DNA from: Lonicera japonica
Lineage: Eukaryota; Streptophyta; Magnoliopsida; Dipsacales; Caprifoliaceae
Length of the DNA: 64,000 nucleotides
Reading direction: 5' to 3'
NCBI GenBank assembly: GCA_021464415.1
Contig: JAKCWG010000967.1
Coordinates: 227,842-291,841 of the forward strand
Both the position numbers and the translations under genes were made by a program. Of this stretch, positions 47,002-60,424 are shown one piece after another; positions within the stretch are counted from its first letter, which is position 1, and the number at the start of each line of letters is the position of its first letter. The notes beneath the pieces were generated by a model, which saw only the letters and a program-made list of their open reading frames with translations, was not told the DNA's origin and did not search any database.

Positions 47002-48384
47002 AATTTACCATTGAACTACAAACCAATACCTCACCTATCTCTTTTTCCCCTTACCAACTCGCGCCCGCCAAGCTCCAAGAGTTGAAAACCCAACTTGATG
47101 ACCTTCTTGCCAAAGGTTTTATCCGTTATAGTGCCTCTCCATGGGGAGCACCAGTTCTTTTTGCTAAGAAAGCTGACGGTTTACTTCATCTATGTGTTGA
47201 TTACCGCAAGCTTAACTAAGTCACCATTAAGAATAAATACCCTTTACCTCGCATTGATGATCTCTTTGACCAACTACGTGGTTCTTATCGCTTTTTTTAA
47301 AATTGATCTTCAATCGGGCTATCATCAATTAAGGGTTTGGGAAGAAGATATTCCCAAAACTGCATTCAACACCCCTTATGACCACTTCGAGTTTCTTATG
47401 ATGCCTTTTGGTTTGACCAACGTACCTGCGACATTTATGGATCTTATGCACCGCGTCTTCCAACCTTATCTTGATTCCTTCGTCGTGGTGTTTATTGATG
47501 ATATTCTTATTCATTCTCGTACCGATGAAGAACATGATCAACATCTTTGTATAGCCCTTCAACTTTTTCGAGAACATCGTCTTTATGCTAAATTTAGCAA
47601 GTGTGACTTTTAAAAAAATCAAATCAAATTCCTTGGCCATATGGTATGTCGTGGTAGTATATCCATTGACCCCGTTAAAATCCAGTCCATATCCTCTTGG
47701 CAACGTCCGAAGAATGTTACCGAAATCCAAAGTTTTCTTGGTCTCTCCGATTACTGTCGACGTTTTGTTCAAGACTTCTCTAAGATTGCTGCACCACTCA
47801 CGAGGCTTACCCAAAAAGGTGTTCCTTACGATTGAACCTATAAGTGTGAAGAATCTTTTAACGAACTCAAGCGTCGACTAACGTCCGTGCCCATACTTGT
47901 TTTACCAGAACAAGGCCGTGGTTATGTGCTATGTTATGATGCTTCTCGTACTGGATTAGGTTGTGTTCTTATACAAGAGGGACACATTATTACCTATGGT
48001 TCGCGCCAGTTGAAGACCCACGACCCTGAACTCGCTTCTGTAGTTTTTACTTTGAAGTTACGACGACAGTACCTATACGGAGAGCGATTTAAAGTTTATA
48101 CGGATCATAAGAGCTTGAAGTACATCTTCACCCAACGTGACCTCAATCTCCGACAACGTCAATGGATGGAGTTTCATGAGCATTATGACTTCACTCTACA
48201 ATATCACCCAAGGAAGGCAAATGTTGTTGCCTATGCGCTTAGCCGAAAGAACCAAGGGTCCTTATCGTCTCTACGGTGTAGGGAGTGGAAGCTTTGTCAA
48301 GCGTTGCAAGACTTCAATCTGGTTGTTGATCATCGAGAAAATGTTGCTTTTCTTGCCAACATCATTATTTCAACATATGTTTAG
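46914..48384 (+). pseudogene. Gypsy reverse transcriptase-RNase H remnant
   Basis: The pre-RT linker ([15 protein letters not shown]) starts near 46935. RT motifs include [48 protein letters not shown] and the catalytic box FIDDIL (about 47493-47510). RNase H shows [36 protein letters not shown] and [10 protein letters not shown]. Stops near 47217, 47300, 47611 and 47833 and at least one frameshift break it. It ends near 48384; no integrase follows. Confidence 0.8.
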
Positions 48385-48456
48385 AACTTTTATGTTTATC
48401 ATACAAATACCTAATGCAACAAACAAAATAAAAAGTAATTTTTTTGGTAGAAATTC

Positions 48457-48696
48457 TTAAAAAATAATTGAATTATGAATAATTTGTAACCTCATGTATG
48501 CGGCTACACATGTGATATCAACAGGGTCCATTGCACAAAATTCCAACAAATCCTTTTTAAAAACATAATATTCGCTATTATTTTCTCCAAACATTTCTTT
48601 TTGCATCGGAATGCTAATCCCATCAATATTAAGGGTGGTTAAAGTTTTGGTGAAGACGTCAACTATAGCATTGACATATGATGTCAAGTAGAACAC
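48457..48696 (-). pseudogene. Ulp1-like fragment, probably from a CACTA element
   Basis: A 79-codon minus-strand stretch with the words SIPMQKEMFGENN and KDLLEFCAMDPVDITCVAAY resembles the segment before the Ulp1-type protease domain in plant CACTA-associated proteins. It has no catalytic residues. The assignment rests on partial motif resemblance and on the CACTA terminus at 50717. Confidence 0.4.
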
Positions 48697-50524
48697 TGTT
48701 TCTTCAACAAAAATATAATTTCTTTAATTTAATAATTTACATTACTTGGGTGTTTGAGTGTCACAACGGAACCAAAAGGTCAAAAAGAATAAGATATGGA
48801 ATGGAAGATTATTTATTTCTAAAGATCCAAGCCAAAAAGTGAAAACCCCGAAACTATTTGTAGCCCCTGTAGCTCCAAATACAATGCTATATCCCCTCAA
48901 TAGCTAAGTACCACATCAAACTATGTTGAACGTCCTTTCATTTTTCTCTCTCTTCCCAAACTTTGATGTGTATTTTCCAAACATGAAATCTTTCATTACT
49001 CCTTCGAGAAAAGGCAATAAAAGAATATCGAAGTTATTTCTATCAAGGAAGGCTGATGAATCGTAGAGTCATATCTAACTTGCAATGAATCAATTCATGG
49101 GTTGATTATCCCCACTAGAAAGAATGTGTTGTATATATTTTTAAAACAGTATGGCATAACTATAAAAGGTGTTACTAAAGGCATGCTTCAAAGTAAAGGC
49201 CATAACTAACCGATATGACCATTACTCAGTTTTTTATAGAGTAAAAAAATGATTTAAGGTAGCATTGTCCATGGAAAGGGAGAGAGCTTCAACACAAACG
49301 CAAGACGAAGGTACAACTGGACATGAACATGTAGCAATACGTTGAATCTGAGAAAAACCAAGATATGGACATAAGAAACCGGTACCGATGTTGACTGAAA
49401 AATCAGCCTACCGATACGGTAGCCAATGCTGCAAAATTGGCCTAATGAACCAAAACTCTAACCAAAAGAACACTTAGAGTGATAGTCCGACTTTAACTTT
49501 GATAAATATATATGTTAAAGAAAATACTAATTTTAATTTACCCGACTATAAAGAATACCTTTATTTTGTATTGTGATAAGTGAAAATATATATTTTTACA
49601 AAAAATAACTAAAACTATTAATTTGAGATATTCAAGAAAAATAAAGAATGAAACTATTAATTTAATAAGGAGAAACTAACTAGTTTGATATGTACCAGCT
49701 ATTCCCAAGGACACAAAATTGCAATTCTCCTCAGACCTAACATTTTTTAGCTTTACTATATTCATCATTTAAATTGAGACCATCAATTGAGACAACACCA
49801 AAACAGAAATATATAAACTGCCAACATTAACCAAAGCTTAGTAGATTTTACGAAAAGTACACAAAGTTAGCAAAGGAACAAAAAGTTCATTATTACCATA
49901 AATTCTTAATTATTAATGGAAACCCCTTGTTTTTTTTCATACATCGGCATCGTTAATGGTTGGTGGGTTGGTTTCCACTAATAGGAACACAAAGCAATTC
50001 AATTATAATTCATACACATATATTCACACAAGCATATGCATATATGTATCTTTATTTATTCTTTTAGTCAAATACAAATACAATTTTGTGCATATACGAA
50101 ATAAACCAAATCTTTTAATAGGAAACTAACAATTTCAAGAGGCGTTGATTGAGAAATATACGTTTTGTAATGTATATTGTGAAGCAAAATTTCATGCAAT
50201 CTATACACAGTTCGTGGCAACAAGCAGGTAGCTTCTAGGGCAGCAAGCACAAGGGAGGAAAGAGATGGTTTTACGATATATGTTAGGGTTTTTAATCTTT
50301 TGTTTAGGATTTGAAAAAGAAATGCGGCATTTGAAATTTGAGAAAAGAGGTATACCCGCTTGAAACAAGTCGTAAGATAATAGGATAAAAACAAATTTTC
50401 TTTATCTTTTTTAGAAAAAAAAATATAAATAAAAAAAATTGATAGTAAATAAATTCTAAAAAAAAATTAAAAAAAATAAGGACATATATGGCGCTTGTTG
50501 TATTGACCATCATATTTATTTTCA
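48697..50524. other. Unassigned AT-rich DNA
   Basis: No gene, clear repeat or RNA is recognised. It may be the interior of the CACTA element that ends at 50717. Open stretches at 50068-50394 and 50304-50525 on the minus strand are low complexity and look like chance. Confidence 0.4.
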
Positions 50525-50717
50525 ATTGTATTTATGTCACTTAATAGCGATCACAACTAGTGATTTTTTATGTCAGTTTTTAAAAACCGACATAATAGCT
50601 AAAATTTCTAAATAAGCGATATAGATGTGACACTCTTAAACTTTTTGTGTCACTTATCATCCGATTGACATATTTAAGATTTTAAAAGTGACATATTTGA
50701 CCTTATTTCTTGTAGTG
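50525..50717. mobile_element. CACTA transposon terminus
   Basis: The segment ends ATTTCTTGTAGTG, the reverse complement of the CACTACAAGAAAT terminus common to plant CACTA elements. Subterminal motifs of the form 'gtgacat' / 'tgtcact' recur at 50565-50700. It abuts copy C exactly: copy A lacks this element at 18680 and has ATAATTGATTATTG where copy C resumes at 50718. The opposite terminus was not found. Confidence 0.65.
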
Positions 50718-52210
50718 ATAATTGATTATTGATGACTCTTGTCAATTTAAGCATGTCATGTGTAAGCATGGGAAATGACATCTTGCACTTCTACTTTCAC
50801 TTATTTATTTATTTATTTTGCAGTTTTATTATATTTGAGAAAAATGTAATGAATTATATGTTGTGGATTGCACAGTAGGAGATAAGGTCTTATGTTGCAT
50901 TTTACCTATATTTGGGGTAAGTTTTTACGGATAAATATTCTTCAATCTTTTTTTTTTTTTTTCAAATTAAGTTCCAAAATTTTACTCATCTTCCATTTTA
51001 ATTTAAGAGTCCATTATATTTTTTCAGACATTTTAAATTAAAAATCTTAATTTTTGAGGATAATATCAATTAACGTTTTAAAATAACTAAGTTGCATTTT
51101 CTGCCATTAATTTCATAAAAAATAATATTTTTATTTTTTAAATATAAATTCAAGTTATAGGAAATGTTTTTTTTGGAAAATGTTAACCTCTCCATGCTAC
51201 TATAGTCAGATTCTCAAAAAGAATACGTAAACCTTCTATTAAACGAAAAGTAAAAACTTTAATAAATGGATGGTATTATTTGTCGTACGGTAGGCATATA
51301 TATATATATATATACACATATGAGTTTGTTTGGCAAGTAGAATATTTAAGGAATCTTAAAAATTAATTAAAAAAAAATAGAACCAGTCACCTTAACTTGC
51401 TATAACAGGTTAAATGTGTTGCCACCTCACCAATGGGTATTAATTATTATCAGTACCCATCGATAGGTAGAGAGAAATAATGACACCCATTGAAAACTCA
51501 TCCTAACATATATATATATACATACTGTAGACACAAATTTTTCCTACCATGACTTGTTTCCTAATTTGCTAATTACATTTATATTTATCTTTAATAGATT
51601 CATTGGGCAACACCAAATTTCTCTACAACATTATGATTTTTTTTTTAAAAATATATATATTTGGTTACAATACTTTAATTGATATTTACAACTTTCACTA
51701 CAAACTTGAAATGAAATTTAGAAGTTTCACAATAAAATTTAAAGTTAAACTTACAAATTCTAGTGTAGCTTTGCACGAATTTTTATTTTTTTTGTATAAA
51801 ATTTACAAACTTCAATACAAAAAAAAGGAAGAACAAAAATTATGTCAAAATTTTAAAAGTTCACTATAAGTTATTCAAAATTATATATTGCAGTGAAATT
51901 TACGGGTTGAATGGTGAAAATTTGAATTATAATGGCAATTATGAGTTTACTTGCGAAAATGTGAATATATGACACTCCAAAATCATATTTACTGATATTT
52001 TATACAGATCTATTGGGACAATTTTTTGTCATTAAAGATGACGTTGGAGTGCTAGTAATTTTTTTGTGTAGTATTTTAATATCATTACCCTATATGGAAT
52101 ATATTGTAGTCAATTGTTTCCTAATTTGTATTTCAATATATTTCTATTGTAAATTAAAAAATTCAAAACTATTCTAAAGAAGATTTGGAGGCAGTATTAT
52201 AAGTACTTGA
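50718..52210. other. Duplicated non-coding segment, copy C
   Basis: Matches 18680-19882 and 21203-21449 of copy A, skipping the solo LTR, and 42510-43085 of copy B. It includes a (TA)n run near 51297-51313. No gene is seen. It forms the distal upstream flank of the GH1 gene. Confidence 0.7.
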
Positions 52211-52955
52211 CTAAAATTTGAAAATGTAAATATACAGAGAGAGGTTGAAAACACAAGCAAGACAAATTGCCTGTTCGTTACAACAATTTTTTGAAATTTT
52301 ATCATCTTGCTAATATATTGAACCCATACAAATATTATTGCCGGAGAACAACTTGCGAGCGAGAAATATGTTTAATTGGCATGTAAATTATAAGACTGTG
52401 ATATAGCTAGCTAGGCTGTTTTTCACTAGTTAATTTTGATATAGACCAACTTTCTTAAATTCGATCATTTAATTTGAAATATCGTCTCGGCAGTACGTTG
52501 AATCGTGACTCCTCCCCCTCCCAATCCTTGCAACAACCAACAATAACACCAGACTGTGCTACAAGACTAGTGGCTCTAATTTATCATCTCTCGATTATGC
52601 ATTCTAATAAATTAATTAAATTGGGTGATGAGCAGAAAAAAAGGAAGAGGTTAATTATATATAAAAGGAAAACTTTGGTTTGCATTACACTTCCAACAAT
52701 ATTGTATGAAGGCCTTTCAATCTTAATTCTAGCTCTATAGGCACACTGAAAAGAAAAGGCATGCAGATCGCGAAGAATATACAACAAAAGCAACTTTAAC
52801 ATTACCCTCCATGTATAGAAAGTTAGCAATGCATCTAATTCCTTGAGATAAGATTCAAAGTACACATTTTTACTTTTTGCATGGGCATGTGCAATAAAAG
52901 AAAGGAAAAAAAAATGTGGGTACGTGGTCACTATTAGGAAGCCCCCTTGCCTTGC
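52211..52955 (+). other. Upstream region of the GH1 gene
   Basis: No coding region is supported. A CT-rich patch (52505-52530) and AT-rich DNA lead to the core promoter. Confidence 0.45.
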
Positions 52956-52958
52956 CCC

Positions 52959-52968
52959 CTATATAAAC
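52959..52968 (+). promoter_or_regulatory. TATA box of the GH1 gene
   Basis: CTATATAAAC lies about 80 bp before the ATG at 53046, a normal distance for a plant core promoter with a short 5' leader. Confidence 0.65.
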
Positions 52969-54824
52969 CACATTGTGAAGGCAAAAGAAAAATCATCCAC
53001 ATCTATATATCAAAAGTAGTATTACTACTATAAACATATATAGATATGGAATTTCGTCGAGGGTTTATGTTTATGATGATTTTTATTGTTTTTGTATCTA
53101 CTGGTTATTGTGATGATACTGATGTTGTTTGTGATTGCACTACGGAAATCACTCGTGACTCATTCCCACCAGGCTTTCTCTTCGGAGCCTCAACCTCTTC
53201 CTATCAAGTATATCAACATTGCATGCATATATCTCTTAATCATTAATTAGTCTTTCTATTCCTATTGCAGTATGTATATATGTAACTAGTTAGAGACGTA
53301 GGCAGGATTTAATGAGAGTGGCGGCGATAAAACTACAGACGATAAAAATTTATGAACACAACAAAAACATACACTTAATATTTGGTTCATATTATTGTCG
53401 ATCATGAGTAAATTACATTGTCAGTGACAATTTTTCATATTCTGAACGTATTTTATTTAAATATAAGACTTTTTTTTTTTAATTAGTACCTATATGAAAG
53501 GATAATTTTAATACTTTGATTTTAACAAGAACACTTAAATACTTAATATTAACAGGGTGGAGATTTTAGCTCCCCCAATATCTCTTGCAAACAGTTCCGC
53601 TTTTTATTTGGTTCTTTACAATCTACTAAGGTATATGTTACTCGGTTGTGAAGAATATAGTATAAAATTGATAATCCCTTACTCAATTGTCAAGGACCGA
53701 GTATATAGGGGCTTGTATCGGCCCTCAAGAACCGAGTAGCTAATACCTTTCTCGGTTGCAAATGATCGAATGAAAGTGAGAGTGTTACTAAGGGTTCTTC
53801 AGTTGCCAATATCCATTCATATTAATATATCCATTGACAAAGCTGTTTGTACTTATTAGATCTGACAAGTACGTCTAGAGTGATTGAAAATTTTGAACTA
53901 CATACGATTTGAATTTAAAAAAAAGTTGGATTTTCATTTTTTTAAATTCAAATACAAGATTGTACGCAAAAAATATACATATGTATATATATTAATTACA
54001 TCACAAGTAAACATGTTGGATTTTCTACTCATGATTATCTATTTTTGGTTTCTTTAATTATTTTAGATTGAAGGTGGTATTGATAGTAGAGGGCCGAATA
54101 TCTGGGATCACTACACTCACAACTATCCAGGTGTTTCTTTATCCTCATTCTCTTGTTTTATATATAGATGCAGATACGCACGAACGTATTCTATTAGTGA
54201 AAAACTAAATTTCATTATAATATAAATAAATAAATATTTGCAGGTAGGATAGCTGACCTTAGTAATGCAGATGTGGCTGCTGATTCTTACCATCTGTACA
54301 AGGTCCAATTCTTCTTATCAAACTCAACCTCTTTTGATTGTTGGAAACGAAACTATAAATTAGAAAATTTTATCCCGAATTAGGCAATGAAAAATTGGTG
54401 GCTCTACAATAAACTAAGTCGTTTTCTTTAAGACGTTCGTGGCTCTACAAAAATCCGTGCTTGTAGTTCTGAATCGTCACGCCCTCCTCAGAATAAAAGC
54501 AAACCCAAATATTTTTTCTCTGTTTCAACTCAGAATCAAGACCAAAAATATATAAGAATTTTCTTTGTTTCAAACGTTGCAATCTTCTAGAAGCGGGTTG
54601 TGGGACTTATCACTTCTACGGATCAGAGAAAACTTAATCAAGTCTGTTAGGATTAAATTCAAAATTAATTTTAGTTTATTTAATAAATAAAATAAAATTT
54701 CATATACATTTTTTCGATGTGGGACAAAGGAAAATAAGGAAAAATAAGTTGATTTCATTTCTCAAAATACAACTTCTTTTTCTTTTTTTGATAAAATCGT
54801 TACAAGGTTCAAAATACAAACTTA

Positions 54825-55216
54825 GCCCTGTTTGGTAGCTCTCTTTTTATTTTTTTTTCTACAAATTTTTAAAAACTCAACTCACAAACATCTCTACTTT
54901 TTACACTTCCCAAAAAAATTTAATTACTTTACTTTCTCTCTCTAAAAAAATTTTTAAAACGCCATAACTTTAAATCCAAAAATTCAAAAATAATAAAAAA
55001 TATATATTTGAAACCTACTCATCGAGATCTATAAAATAAGATCCATTGTGACTATTTTTTGAAATTTTTTATGCATTTTTTTCTTTGTTTGAAAAAAAAT
55101 CAAACAAAACCAAATTCACTTTTCAAAAAACCAACTCTAACTCAAAACATTCAACCAAACACCACATTTTTAAAAACTTATCTAGAAAAAAAAAAAGAGA
55201 GCTACCAAACAAGCCC
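54825..55216. mobile_element. Tourist-like MITE in GH1 intron 3
   Basis: The ends GCCCTGTTTGGTAGCTCTC and GAGAGCTACCAAACAAGCCC are inverted repeats, flanked by TTA at 54822-54824 and 55217-55219. The TIR start and the TTA target fit PIF/Harbinger (Tourist) MITEs. 392 bp, no ORF. Confidence 0.78.
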
Positions 55217-55338
55217 TTAGTTTCTACACTTTTGTTATCTTCAATCCTGATTTAATTAAAATCAATGATACGAACCGTCCACATCAGATTCTGTCATTGT
55301 GGTACGTAGTCATCGAAACCCCACTTGCCCACGTGGTG

Positions 55339-55378
55339 GAGAGAGAGAGATCGAGAGAGAGAGAGAGAGAGAGAGAGA
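55339..55378. repeat. (GA)n microsatellite in GH1 intron 3
   Basis: About 19 GA units interrupted once by 'tc' near 55351. Confidence 0.9.
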
Positions 55379-56056
55379 ATTAATTAATGCAACGATTGGC
55401 TGACTGGAGTTTAATTAAATCATGATTAAACTGTGTACTTACACTCTTGCATATGCGAAACTCACAATGTTGGATGCAGAAGATCTGAAATTCTACATTA
55501 CATTACATGAATGGAATTTGATTATATTTTAATTATTTTATTTGTTGCAGGAAGACATAGCAATTGCTAAAAGTTTGAACCTCGATGTTTATAGAATCTC
55601 ACTTTCGTGGTCCAGGATTTTACCTTGTAAGCAATACATGTATATTTTGGCTCTATTTGATAACATGGAAGAGAAAAACAACTAATTTTGGTTAAAAGAT
55701 GGGAAATCATTTGAGCAATGAGGTCTATCAAAATTAGTTATTTTTCATTTTATTTTCCATGTTGCTTTCGAATGGAGCGTTCAAACCTTGTCAATTCAAA
55801 TGGAAAAACTTAAAAAATGTAAAGAATTAAAAATTAAGTAAAAGATGTTTATTATTTCGTCGACTCAATTCATTTTTTTGTACTAATTTTTAATTATATA
55901 TTGCATTTTTCAGATGGAACGCTAAATGGTTCTCAGATAAACCAAGAAGGCATCGATTATTATAATAGACTCATCAATGAGACTATAGAGCAAGGTTTTG
56001 ATTCAAAGAAACTTATACACATGTACTAATTCAAACACAAATTTCATTTTTTTTAA

Positions 56057-56176
<120 letters not shown>

Positions 56177-57559
56177 TAAGTTACTTGATTTCTATTGTTT
56201 TGAATTAGCATTGATTATGAGATATCGTTTTTTTCTATATATAATATGATCATATTATCACATTTTATATAAGATTCTCAACCTTTTAAGTTTATTTCAT
56301 AAAACAAAGATGAAAGTTAGTTGATTTACTCAACAGGAAAGACTTTGAATACTACGCGGATGTTTGTTTCAAATATTTCGGTGATCGGGTAAAGAACTGG
56401 TTTACATTGAATGAGCCATGGAGCTATGCTTATCTTGGATATGGAACTGGAAACCTCGCACCAGGTCGATGCTCTAGATGGCAAAGGACAGGTTGTATTG
56501 ATGGCGATTCAGGCACAGAACCATATTGGGTCGCACACAACTTGCTTCTGGCACATGCTGCCGCAGTCAACCTTTATAGAAACGAGTATCAGGTTCGGCT
56601 TGAATTACCTAAAACACTGTTGCAAATAGTTGGAACCATTCATTATATATTTATCTATGTACATATAGTCTTTTGAGTAACAACCTTTTGTATCGAATGT
56701 CAAACATGTACAGAAAAGTCAAGAAGGAAGGATCGGGATTACCATCTGTTCAAAATATTTTGTGCCTTACGATGATACAAGTAAATGATGACCATGAAGC
56801 AAAACAACGAGCCCTTGATTTCGAACTTGGATGGTAAGTATTGGTTTTTGAAATTGTAATGTAGATATGTTGTATTTCATCTTTTCCCTATAAATTATAT
56901 TGTTTATTGTTTCCAAATTAGCTTATGGCATGTTTAAATAATTCTTCCATACTTATTTCAGGTTCTTACACCCCAATTACATACGGTGACTATCCACTGA
57001 GCATGAGATATCTTGTTGGATGGCGGCTACCTGATTTCACAGCGGATGACACCGCATTGCTCAGACGTTCCTATGATATTCTAGGGCTAAATACTATACA
57101 ACCGGCTATGCTCTCAACAACCCACCCTTTTGGCACACCTCCAAGTTATAATACAGATTCCCAAGTCAATGAAAACATGTAAGTTCAACATAAATGTTTT
57201 CTTTCATGCCTCTATAGAACCGTTGAATAATTATTATAATTATTTTTGTTTTTTTCTATTTTCTTGTTTCAGATGAACGCGATGGTGTCTATATTGGTCA
57301 AGGGGTGTGGATGTCTAATTCAAGTCAAACATTTTTTTTTTATTTTCACTGTTTCATTCATGAGCTTATGTTGTTGTTGGATTTTTTTATTTTATTTTTT
57401 AGATTTAAAATTACCCATTTCCTAAAAATTAGCAAGTTATCCAATCTGACAAGTCAAAATGCTAGTTAATCTTTGGATTAAAAAAGACCTATTTGGGCCC
57501 CAAATTGGCTCCGTTGCGGAGTGCACACTCCAAACATTTTTTTTTTGTGTCAATTTACA

Positions 57560-57905
57560 ACCCAAATTAAAGTTAATGTTGAGTTATTTCTATTTTACCT
57601 CAATGAAGTTTGACCACTTTTTCACTTTTATCCATCAAGTTCATTTTGTGTCACGACCATCCATAAAGATGATCCCGTTTTCACTTTAGTCTAAATGCAA
57701 CATGCCATTTGTTTCTTGGACGGAAAAAGCTACGTGCATGCAGTAAATGTGGCTTGAAGATCAAAGTGACATGTGGCATTTTCCGTCAAAAAAACTAACG
57801 TCGGGGTTGAGTTTTGTACTGAAGTGAAAACAGGGGCAAACTTTAAGGAATGACATGATGTAAAATGAATTTCAAGGAAAAAGTGCACAATACTCAAAAT
57901 TTAGT
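57560..57905. mobile_element. Foldback MITE-like repeat in GH1 intron 10
   Basis: The left arm (about 57590-57665, 'catcaagttcattttgtgtc' and 'cataaag') pairs with the right arm (about 57835-57890, containing 'gatgtaaaatgaatttcaag'). The arms have diverged and no TSD could be fixed. It resembles other Mutator-like foldback elements of this window in style only. It helps explain why intron 10 (57305-58269) is about 1 kb long. Confidence 0.45.
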
Positions 57906-58940
57906 GTTCTCAATGTTTTTCGTCCATAAACTGTGAATAATTTAATATAACCTTCTCATGAACTAAATTAAGGAGGGTAAAAACAATAAACCTCCATTGT
58001 ACGTCACATTTGGCGCCATTTATATGCATAAATATACGACTGTGTTTGTATGGCCACCAAACCTTAGCAACTAATTTTCGTTGCCAAAACAAAGGAATAT
58101 ATTTTCAGCAACGAAAAATCATCGCCAAAGGCATAAAGGACAATCCACACTAGATCTCTATATATGTTTATATATGTGGTATTGTCTATACAATACCACC
58201 AATTTACTTTTGAACGTTGATTGTCTTAATTGCTCATGTATAAAGTTTTAACTATACATACTTTTGCAGGAAGGTTGGATATATATCTATCCTAAAGGGA
58301 TCGAGGACTGTTGGAATATATAAGAAAAATTACACTGATGCACCCATAATCATTACAGAGAATGGTATGATTGAAATATACATATATATATGACTGATGT
58401 ATGATTTGTTTTACAGTAACATTTTTGCATTGAATAATGTCTTGTGGTGGTTCAGGACTTTGTTCAACTAGAAATGACAGTGACCCACTCGGTGAACTCA
58501 ATGACACCCTAAGACAGAAATACATCCATGATCATCTTTGTTGTATTCACCAGGCAATTAAGTACGTACAACAAAACATATTCTCACCCTCTACATTCAT
58601 TTGATTCACCAAATGTGATAATCTTTTACTTTATTTTCAATTTTGCAGCACCGATGGAGCAAATGTTATCGGGTACATCACGTGGTCATTGATTGATAAC
58701 TACGAATGGATGTCGGGCTACACACAACTTTATGGACTCTATTACGTAGATTTCCAATCGCCCAATTTGACAAGGATCCCAAAAGCCTCGGGAAACTGGT
58801 ATCAGAGTATTCTTGAAAAACCATCTCGAAATACTCTTTACCAGCTATATCCGACCAATAGAATTGAATTGTTGGTTTTACGCAGCAAAATCATCGACAT
58901 AGTGGATGTCATGTCTAGTAGTGAACCACCCTACAACTAG

Positions 58941-59359
58941 ATATGGTGGCTAAATAATCCACATGTATTAGCTCCTTCCAATGTATAACGGAGATTAGGC
59001 CATTAGTTATGTCAATCTCCTTCTTTCGATATAATAATGTTAAATCGTCAACCATTTTATGCATGTGTTTTATTTTTTGTTTCTCAAATCTTAATTTTTC
59101 TCTGCTTCAAACACTTCAAATGAAAATTTTAAAGTATACTCCACGCCCTAGCTACTTTTTCCGTTGTAGTAAGAATCTGGTTTCATCATGGATGCATACA
59201 AGTCCCACCCATCAAATGGATCAAATCTTAGATGAAATGAATCAAGTGGACAGAGTGGGTTGATGGCTACTAAACTAATAGTCAAGTTCATTGTACGACT
59301 AAAATTTAATCTGTTTCAATTTACCCATTAAACTTTAATCTGAGGGTAATTTACAAATT
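58941..59359. other. 3' flank of the GH1 gene
   Basis: No gene is supported. The open stretch 59009-59263 has no recognisable homology and looks like chance. Confidence 0.5.
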
Positions 59360-60140
59360 ACTTATTTGTAGGAAACAATTTCACCACTAAAACTTAAAAA
59401 AATCCCTACTAAAACTTTTTGTGGGGAACTTTATTTTGCCACAACGTCGCGGCAAAAAACGTGCCACAAAAGGTATTTGTGGCGAACAAAATAATTTTCC
59501 CACTAATGTAAACCTTTTGTGGGGAAATAATTTTGCTGCCAAATATCAGTTTATAGTGGGAATTTTTTCTCCCCCACTAATTTAGACCATTTTCCCACAA
59601 AAGACAGCTATTTCGCCACTAAAGAGGCAAGTTTTTGCGGGAAAAATAGCTTTGCCACCAAAGAGATATCTTTAGTGGGGATTTTTTTTCCCACTGTTGA
59701 TAAATTTGATTACCACAACAAAAAAATTGATTTTGTGGGAAACAATAAATCGCGCACGAAGGCACTTTGTCGGCGAATTGTTTCCCTATTGATAATAATT
59801 TTGATTGTGACGATTAGAAATTTTTGTGGGAAAAAATTTAAACGCCACAAAATAATTTTTTTTCCAGAGAATTGTTTCCCTGCTAAAAATAAATTTTATT
59901 ATGAAGTTAGAAGTTTTTGTGGGAAAAAATTAAATTGCCACAAAATAATTTTCTATAAACAAAGTTCTCCCACTAATGATCATCGACTGCCAAAACTACA
60001 TTTTTTTGTGGGAAAAATAATGGAAATTGCCATAAAAGATTTCAAGAACAATGAAACTTTTTGTTGCAAAACAATTAGATCCCCACAAATTATTATCTTT
60101 AGTGGGGAATCTCTCTAATAAGAATTTTCTTGTAAAAGTT
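59360..60140. mobile_element. CACTA-like subterminal repeat region
   Basis: Dense copies, in both orientations, of 'tttgtgggg', 'ttagtgggg' and 'ttcccac(t)aa' motifs run to GAATTTTCTTGTA at 60123-60135. That end resembles a decayed CACTACAAGAAAA terminus without its final GTG. Such motif-dense subterminal DNA is the transposase-binding region of CACTA elements. The apparent ORF at 59675-60118 is made of these repeats. Confidence 0.5.
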
Positions 60141-60424
60141 CACTATATTTAAGATTCTCCTAACAACTGCCAAAAAGATCAATTACAAAAATGTTCAATT
60201 AGCATTCGATAATAAAAAAACTAGTAACAATTCATAGTTTAGCAAGAAAAGTTTCAATATCATCCATTAAAGTAACAAATCCAAAATCAAATACAATATA
60301 ATGTAACAATTAACAAAAAATACAAATTGATCATTAAAAAAAACCAAGAAAACTTGCTAGTATATCCATTAATGTCTACGTAATAACTAGCAAAAAACCA
60401 AAGATGAAATCTTAAACTATTTTT

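Larger units (their letters stand above)
44747..48384 (+). mobile_element. Broken gypsy element with minimal 5' LTR relic
   Basis: A 57-bp LTR relic, a tRNA-Met primer site, gag, protease, RT and RNase H remnants are present; the integrase and 3' LTR are missing. The coding order and the motifs DTGASHSFIS and FIDDIL fit a Tekay/Del-like or related chromovirus. Many stops and frameshifts are present. Confidence 0.75.

Noticed and set aside
47329..47814. Minus-strand 161-codon frame opposite reverse transcriptase
   Set aside because: Shadow of the RT coding strand.
56781..56800. Extra tiny intron in GH1 exon 8 (donor-like GTAAAT) to rescue the frame
   Set aside because: The nearest AG would give an intron of under 40 bases, too short for plant splicing; a one-base insertion fits better.
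59675..60118. 147-codon plus-strand frame with repeated KNNET/FCGKK words
   Set aside because: Built from CACTA-like subterminal DNA repeats, not from a protein family.
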